From Epichloe hybrida (taxonomy: Eukaryota; Ascomycota; Sordariomycetes; Hypocreales; Clavicipitaceae): a stretch of DNA of 64,000 bases. The notes below the pieces were generated by a model, which saw nothing but the letters and a program-made list of their open reading frames with translations, was not told the DNA's origin and made no database searches. This document shows positions 58,115-64,000 of the stretch, piece after piece. Numbering within the stretch: position 1 is the stretch's first letter; the number at the start of each line of letters is the position of its first letter. The translations under genes were made by a program, and so were the position numbers. The DNA lies in assembly GCA_019022495.1 (NCBI GenBank), contig JAFEKR010000011.1, positions 62,001-126,000 of the forward strand. The letters run 5' to 3'.

Positions 58115-58527
58115 TAAGCGGCGGTGGTTTGCATTTTCTTACATGCAGCTAGCTGTGACAAGTCTATGTATGAAGGAGAGGGATTGGGCAAAAAAAAAAG
58201 GCCGCAGGAAGAAAATCATGATTAACGATAGTGTATGAAATAAAAGCATCGTCCCCTTGCTCAGCCATCTCAGGAGTGAAGTCGAATACTGATATACTTT
58301 TTTTTAAAGAAAAAATGAGAGAAGAAGAAAGCATCAAAATTACATTTAAACCTCCCAAAATAATACAAATCAACATCAATTGTAAGGCCATTCAGCTCAT
58401 GTTATAAACAAACACAACAGCAATAGTATCCAATGATTTCGTTGTTATATGGCCACTCCCGCTTCCAACGCCAGCATCCAAGTCCCAGAAAACAAGGCAA
58501 AAAGGGTATACATGTACAACAACCCCT
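58115..58527. other. Tail-to-tail intergenic region, membrane-protein gene / SPC24
   Basis: An A/T-rich 3' region (A9 at 58190, T8 at 58298) expected to hold both 3' UTRs. No other feature is seen. Confidence 0.5.
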
Positions 58528-59220
58528 TCACAAAGTCTGCCAAAAATAATTGGCGTAAAAGTACCTCGAAAACTTCTTATCCATGTTCACAACATGCACA
58601 TCCCCCTTCCTATCATTCCTCACAACCGCCCTCGTCCACTCCCCATCCTTCTCATCCCTCTCGATGTCGATGCCCAGGCTCCGATAGACCTTCAGCCGCA
58701 ACAAGATCTCGTCGTCGACGACGTCCCTCCTTCGCGCGGCCTCGTCCCCTTGCACCCCTTGCAGATCGAGCTCCTGCAGCCTAGCCGCCAAGTCGGCCGC
58801 CTGCTGGGCGAGGCGCTCCGCCTCCATCTCGGCATCGCTCGCTGCCTTTGCGGTCCGGAACTTGCGCGTGTCGAGGGTTGCAATCTTGGAGGCGTGGCCC
58901 GACGAGGAGTGCGAGGCGGTGAGCTCGGTGTGCTGCGAGGAGAGCGTGTTGAGCTGGCGGGAGAGCTTCTTGAGGCTGCTTTCTACCTCGCGCACGCGGA
59001 GGTCGCGCGCTTGTTGGAGCGTGGAGAGGGATTCGCCGATGCGAGAGACGGCGAGCTTGTCGGGCTGGATGTTGAAGTTGTTGATTGTGTGGTGGATGAG
59101 CTTTTTTGTGTGGGTATCACGTCAGTTTTTTTTTTTTTTTTTTTCCTCCGGCCTTTCTTCTCTGAATTTTGTCTTGTTCTTGGCTTGGCTTACCGTCGCG
59201 GGATCTTCTGATAGCAACAT
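58528..59220 (-). CDS. spc24: Kinetochore protein SPC24
   Basis: Two exons: 59220-59194 (27 nt, MLLSEDPAT) and 59100-58528, coding for 199 residues. An N-terminal helical part ([20 protein letters not shown]) leads into a coiled coil (about 50-130), then the globular C-terminal head [20 protein letters not shown] and [20 protein letters not shown], the recognisable Spc24 RWD-like domain. Spc24 pairs with Spc25 in the Ndc80 complex that links kinetochore to microtubule. The intron (59101-59193) contains A19 on the sense strand. The acceptor CACAAAAAAG is pyrimidine-poor, but the frame join is unique. Confidence 0.9.
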
Positions 59221-59736
59221 TTTCTTTTTTTTTTTCAAATATGGTGGTGTCGCGTGGGATCAACTTGCCGTGTTTTTTTTTTCTTGTTTTGTTTGTGTGA
59301 ATATGTAGGCAGACAATAATAGAAAGATTTTTTTTTTTTTTGTTCCCGTAAACCCTTCTTGGATCCCTGGTTCCAAAACGACGCGACTGGGCTCGCAAAG
59401 GCAAGGCCCCGTCGCCAGGCCAACCCATCTCATACATATTTTATCCCGCCCCGTTTCTTCCCCCACCCGGCATTTTACCGACTCCACTAGCCAAAGATGA
59501 GCTTGAACTGAAAAAAAAAAACGTGCAACGTCATTGTTCGCCGCCAATGGCTTCAAATACAAACCGCCCAACTTCACAACTCTCTCTCACACACACACAC
59601 ACAACACCCACCCCCCTCGCACCTATACAAACCCCGATTAGAAACCCATTCGCCAGCTCCTCAACTCCCATACTGTAGAATTACACAAAAGACCGACCCT
59701 CTTCCCTCCCGTCCCTCCTCACACCGTTTCTACAAA
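59221..59736. promoter_or_regulatory. Shared divergent promoter SPC24 / FIS1 (516 bp)
   Basis: Head-to-head spacer with T10 and T13 runs near 59229 and 59328, and a CT/CA-rich leader (CTCTCTCTCACACACACACA at about 59582-59601) before FIS1. No TATA box is obvious. Confidence 0.5.
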
Positions 59737-60465
59737 ATGGTCACCCAACTACCCTGTGAGTTAACCACCGCCAGGACCCCTCTCAAATCCCATAACATGC
59801 CGCGGCAAACCACTCACAACATCCAGATGCGCTCGACGCAGAATCGTCTGTCCACCCCCCCAAAAACCAACGAAACCACCCCACACGACTCCTAACATGA
59901 CTCCCAGCCCTCTCAACCCCTCAGAGCTCCAGGTCCTACGAGCCCAATACGAAAAGGAAGGTGACATGGTCGGCGTCCAAACCAAATTCAACTACGCATG
60001 GGTACGTACAAGACACACCAAACCTTCTCTGAACAAGAACCAAACCAAAAAAAAAAAAAAAAAAAAAAAAACTCTCACTTCACAATAAAACCATACAGCT
60101 AACCTACGAAAAAAAAAACCCCTCCCTCCCCACAGGGCCTCGTAAAATCCCATGACCGCAACGATCAACAACTCGGCGTCCGCCTCCTCTCCGACATATT
60201 CCGCCTCTCGCCCGAACGTCGCCGCGAATGCCTCTACTACCTCGCCCTGGGAAACTACAAGCTCGGCAACTACGGCGAGGCCCGCCGGTATAATGACCTG
60301 CTGCTGGATAAGGAACCGGCCAATATGCAGGCCTCTGACTTGCGGCAACTCATCGACAACAGGGTCGCCAGGGAAGGCCTCATGGGCGTCGCCATCCTCA
60401 GTGGCGTTAGTATTGCCGCGGGTGTGGTCGGCGCTTTCTTGCTCAAGGGTGCTAGGAAAAGGTAA
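59737..60465 (+). CDS. FIS1: Mitochondrial fission protein FIS1
   Basis: Four exons: 59737-59755 (19 nt), 59827-59845 (19 nt), 59908-60001, 60136-60465, coding for 153 residues, the normal fungal Fis1 length. It reads [40 protein letters not shown], then the TPR-like core [20 protein letters not shown] and [20 protein letters not shown]. The C-terminal anchor is [20 protein letters not shown] plus KGARKR, a tail-anchored outer-mitochondrial-membrane design. Fis1 recruits the fission dynamin through an adaptor. The second exon's donor is GTCTGT, a weak site, but it is the only one restoring the frame. Intron 3 holds A25 at 60047-60071. Confidence 0.95.
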
Positions 60466-61917
60466 ATGAGCCAAGATGGTGGGGGGGAACGGAACATACA
60501 TGCATGATCAGGGGAGCTGCAAGCATTTCGGGGCATTATGCCATTGTGAATAACCATGTTTCCTGATGAGCCAAGGTTGGAAGAAATGGTTTCCGGATTC
60601 AGGCCTTGGATATGGGGCAAGACGAGCAAACAGAACTACAACTAGTAAAGCAGAGCGAATCCCCCCACTTGAGAAGCTTTTGCACCATCCTGGCAGTCAA
60701 TACCCATGAAGCGCGTTTGGTAGGTACATGGTTTGCTCGATTAATTCAACGATAATTGCCTCACTTGTCTCTTTTAAGCCCACCGAATTCTGCGAACACG
60801 AGGTCAGATTGGCGATGAGCGGTTGTGTCGCCTCGCAGCGAGGTAATGAATATATATATCTGGCCGTGGGCCCGTCACCACCAACCGACTAACTTAGCGT
60901 GATGCAAGAAACCCTTAGAATTGTTCATTTCACACATGCAGGCACAAATACACTTCAGAGTAAAGTACAAATCAAGACAATGAAACCAAGTTAGCTAAGA
61001 AATGACAGACGAGCCTAGACAACCATTTTCTTGCGTCAAGACAGCGATAAAATACAACTTGCCCCAGTCACGTGGCTAAAATACGACAAGTTGCTGTACG
61101 ACCCCTCGTCAGCCAAATCCTTCTTCATCTGCTCCTGTCCAAGCCAAATCCGCAACCAGTGCTCCAAACAGATGCGACAAAGGGTATCCGCGGGGATGGT
61201 GAGGACGACAAGACAAAGACACAGGTGTTGCCGACCAATTTTGCTGGGCATATACATAGATTAAAGAAAACCATAAGTGTGCACAACACGTCAGTGCCGA
61301 ATCAAATTCTCCAAGCACTGATGAAAACAAGAAGGAAACCGGCCATCAGCCTCCTATGATGGGAGGCGTGACTGGCCAACAACTTCCGCCACTATTTCTT
61401 GGACTCCCGTTTCCCAAAGAACAGAGAAGTGTCCCCCCATACTCTCTCGCCTGGAAGCACAGAAAATGAGAGGCTCCGGGTTAAGCCTTTGCTGAAACCC
61501 CATCTCCGATAGACTAGGTAGAAATCGGTTCCAGATATCAATTTCAAGGCTCGCGGTCGCCCAATCAAGCTACTTTTTAGTTTTCTTTCATAATATTGTT
61601 GTAGTGTATCATAGTCTGCAGGCTCCCTGTTACTGCCAGACTCACGACTTTCGTAGACAGCGCTCTGTGAAATGTCCGTCTTCGGTGATGACGACTTTTG
61701 TTCAGGAGTGATTAAGTGAGAAGTGAGATTAATAACAAGAAGATTGTGACAAGGGAAAGGCCGACAAGGAAACAAGAATCGAAGTATAAGGAAAGGCATC
61801 GAGCTGCTGGTGTATGGTGTATGGCGTGTCGTGAATACTCAGACATTGATCGTAGAGGGGATGGTGGCAAGTCGTGCGTCTGTCGCTGGAGACTCGAAAG
61901 GGTTATTCTCTGCAAGC
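60466..61917. other. Tail-to-tail intergenic region, FIS1 / septin (1.45 kb)
   Basis: Should contain both 3' UTRs. A minus-strand frame at 61392-61799 (135 codons) and an overlapping one with a hydrophobic helix (61712-61915) were noticed but start within a few bases of the septin stop, so they are not called. Nothing else is seen. Confidence 0.5.
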
Positions 61918-63862
61918 TTAACGCAGTGAGAAACCCTTTCGCTTGCCTTCTTTCTCCAATGGCCGTCCGCTTTCGACACGCTGCTTCTTGTCTTCGAGCT
62001 CGGCTCGCTGGCGATCGAGTTGCTCCTTCATTTCTCTATGACGAGCGTATAGCTCCTCTTCGGATTGCTTCAATTTGCTCTCCTTTTCAGCAACCTTCTG
62101 TTGGAACACCATCTTCATCTCGGCCTCCATCTTGGCTAGCTTTTGCTCGTGCAGAGCACGCTCCTCCTCCTGCTTAACAGCAGGGTTGACCTCCTTGAAG
62201 ACGCTTGGGTCTTGCGATACGCCCATAGCAATGAGCTTATCGGTACGGTAGTTCTCGTACAAGGTGTTGTTGGTGTTCTCCTTGAGCTCTTCCATGTGAG
62301 TTCGGATGAGCATCTGGCGAAGCTTGACGAAGTCGCAGTGCTCCTCGTTGTCAACCTCAATGGTACCCCAAGGGAACTGACGTCCACGAACAGTGCGGCC
62401 GTCGGCTGTCTTGATCTCATTAGTGGCACCAACGACAGCGAAGGGGACCTTGGACATGATCTCGTTGTTCTCGGCAATGGTCTCTTCATCATCCAGCTCG
62501 TACCTAGGTCCCTCAAAGATCTGGATCCCGTGGTGCTTGATATCGGCCAGAATCTGTCACCACTTGTTAGCGTCTTGCTTTAACGGCCACTGACCCAATT
62601 GGGTCTGGTCCAAAAAACTTACGCGAGCTTTGAAGCTGATAATTTCCTCATCGGTGAGAGTATCGGACTTAGCGATGACAGGAATTAAGTTGACCTTGGT
62701 GTGCAGGCGTCGCATGACCTCAATGTCCAGAGGCTTCAAAGAGTGGCCAGTGGGCTGAATGAAGAAGACGCAAGCGTGGATACGGTTGTCAACAATGTTC
62801 ATGCGATTGACCTTGTTCTCAGCGTCGAGGTATGCATCATAGCGACGCTCTATGTCGTCAATAATGGGACGCCAGGACTCATCGTTGTTGACAAAGTCAC
62901 CGAATCCAGGGGTATCAACCACGGTCAAGCGGAGACGAACACCAGCTTCCTCGATGTCGGCGCTGATGGCCTGAATCTGGACAGTCTTGGGAATGATGTC
63001 GTGGCTAGGACCCTTGCGCTCTCTAGGGGGGTACAAAGAAGTGTTGAAAAGCGTGTTGACCAAAGTAGACTTGCCAAGGCCGGACTCGCCTATAGTCGTG
63101 TGAATCAGCCAACGTGAACAAGCGAAAACATGGCGCAGCAGACCGATTGCTGTTACTTACCAACAACCATTACATTAAAGTTAAAGCCCTTGCGCACACT
63201 CTTGCGGTGCCACTGGTTGGGCAAGTTGGCGAAACCGACATAGCCAGTCAGCTTGCGTCGTACAATGTTTCTGGCGTCTTGAATGGACGGAGGAGCTGCC
63301 GGAGAGGGAACTACAGGAGCAGAGTCAGAATGATGAACATCTTAAGCAGAGGCCACGGAATCAGGCTTGCCAGCAAGTGGTGATGCGGGAGATCCCGTCG
63401 GAGAGTCTGAGCCGTCGGACGCTAAAGAAAATTAGTTAGCAAATTATTTACAAATGTTGAGGTGAACCATGGTGGAAAAGCACGGTGCAGAGGCGAGGAG
63501 GATAGCAGACTGGAATCCTTGGCCAAAATGGTAGCATTCCCAGAGTTACTGCCGCTACTTTGACTTGCTGCGTTCACTTGAGCTTCTTCGGATTCGTGCT
63601 GCGTGACATCCTTTTGAATCAATGGGGCATAAGACTCTTGCGATGAACCACAACTCGCCGAGATTGACGAAGGAGGTTCCTCCACATCGAGCATGCTGCG
63701 AAACTGTCGGGAGGTTGCAGTACTCGTCGCGGGTTTAGGAGCCGTGGCTAAATATGACGCAGCTTTCTCTTGCGGGACCGTAACACCACTTGGGGTTTCG
63801 GGCACCGTAGCCGAGTCAGAAGACTGGCCGCTTCGGGTGCGTGGTCTGACTTGTGTTGCCAT
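61918..63862 (-). CDS. Septin, Cdc3/AspB type
   Basis: Proposed exons: 63862-63550, 63421-63371, 63310-63161, 63089-62623, 62553-61918, coding for 538 residues. From [20 protein letters not shown] on the assignment is secure: [21 protein letters not shown]-loop [23 protein letters not shown] (G3), [12 protein letters not shown] (G4), the septin element around [20 protein letters not shown], and a C-terminal coiled coil. The 5' end is uncertain. Upstream of 63310 the frame continues but meets TAA at 63342-63344. A 60-nt GC-AG intron (63311-63370, with CTGAC branch site and CTGTAG acceptor) would remove it and keep frame. Exon 1 is joined through an intron with a TGCTAAC branch site. The resulting first 120 residues are Ser/Thr-rich and disordered. 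Septins form GTP-binding filaments at septa and hyphal tips. Confidence 0.88.
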
Positions 63863-64000
63863 TTCCAAGTTCGATTTTGACTATGGCAGGCTTCGTCTTT
63901 GATAATGAACAAGTAGTGTTGCACACAAAAGGATGTCGAGTCCAAAAAAGGGGGGCCGCTTAGAGTCCCGTGTACAAATCCAAGAAAGTGTAGATGTCGC
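63863..64000. other. Septin upstream region to window edge
   Basis: 138 nt of presumed 5' leader or promoter on the minus strand. Nothing further can be said. Confidence 0.4.

Noticed and set aside
61392..61915. Minus-strand ORFs downstream of the septin gene, one with a membrane-like helix
   Set aside because: They begin a few bases after the septin stop, so they fall in its 3' UTR; no family resemblance and no splice arrangement that joins them convincingly.
5854..64000. Biosynthetic gene cluster or defence system
   Set aside because: The single Zn2Cys6 factor has no backbone enzyme, transporter or P450 nearby; neighbours are housekeeping genes. No reverse transcriptase, nuclease cassette or repeat array was found.

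Overview
The window is nuclear DNA of a filamentous ascomycete (Pezizomycotina). Protein-level resemblance points to Sordariomycetes, probably Hypocreales, but this is an impression from reading and no database search was made. The signs are short GT-AG introns with CTRAY-type branch sites, CACAATG/CAAAATG-type start contexts, gene spacing of about 1 gene per 2.6 kb, many long A/T runs, and a full set of single-copy eukaryotic housekeeping genes. No rRNA, tRNA, CRISPR, phage or bacterial operon signal was seen.

Layout. At 0-1.1 kb is the 5' part of an arrestin-like gene running off the left edge, followed by a 4.5 kb gene-free stretch. At 5.7-9.4 kb are a ZIP-family zinc transporter and a GPI-type GH17 glucanase, the latter interrupted by a one-base frameshift. 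The dense core at 11-43.6 kb carries hamartin/TSC1, a DJ-1/PfpI protein, NTE1 phospholipase, GPN2 GTPase, POP5, gephyrin-like CnxE, V-ATPase c'', TFIIA gamma, a TMEM42-like protein, a ClC channel/exchanger, a Dpb3-like histone-fold protein, U2 snRNP A', VPS15 and an unrecognised coiled-coil protein. Much of the core alternates strand, so head-to-head pairs share 300-520 bp promoters and tail-to-tail pairs nearly touch. From 43.6 to 51.4 kb the DNA is gene-poor, with AT-rich islands, a minisatellite and one FMN split-barrel protein gene. From 51.4 to 63.9 kb come a Zn2Cys6 transcription factor, a TatD hydrolase, a fungal membrane protein, SPC24, FIS1 and a Cdc3-type septin.

The genes do not form a biosynthetic cluster or a defence system. 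They belong to general cell functions: TOR/PI3K signalling and trafficking (TSC1, VPS15), organelle ion handling (ZIP, V-ATPase, ClC), RNA and transcription machinery (POP5, U2A', TFIIA, GPN2), lipid turnover (NTE1) and division (SPC24, septin, FIS1).

The most useful unusual observations are these: (i) a short palindromic motif (TACGGAGTA / TACGGATTAC / TACTCCGTA) scattered through nearly all large intergenic regions and not noticed in any coding exon; (ii) a stop codon in the septin reading frame that only a GC-AG intron would remove; (iii) a second GC-AG intron in cnxE; (iv) a frameshifted GH17 gene; (v) very small exons, including a 16-nt one in the ClC gene and a zinc cluster split over three exons; (vi) homopolymer runs of 17-27 nt inside many introns. 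All exon borders were worked out by hand from splice signals, frame and family resemblance.
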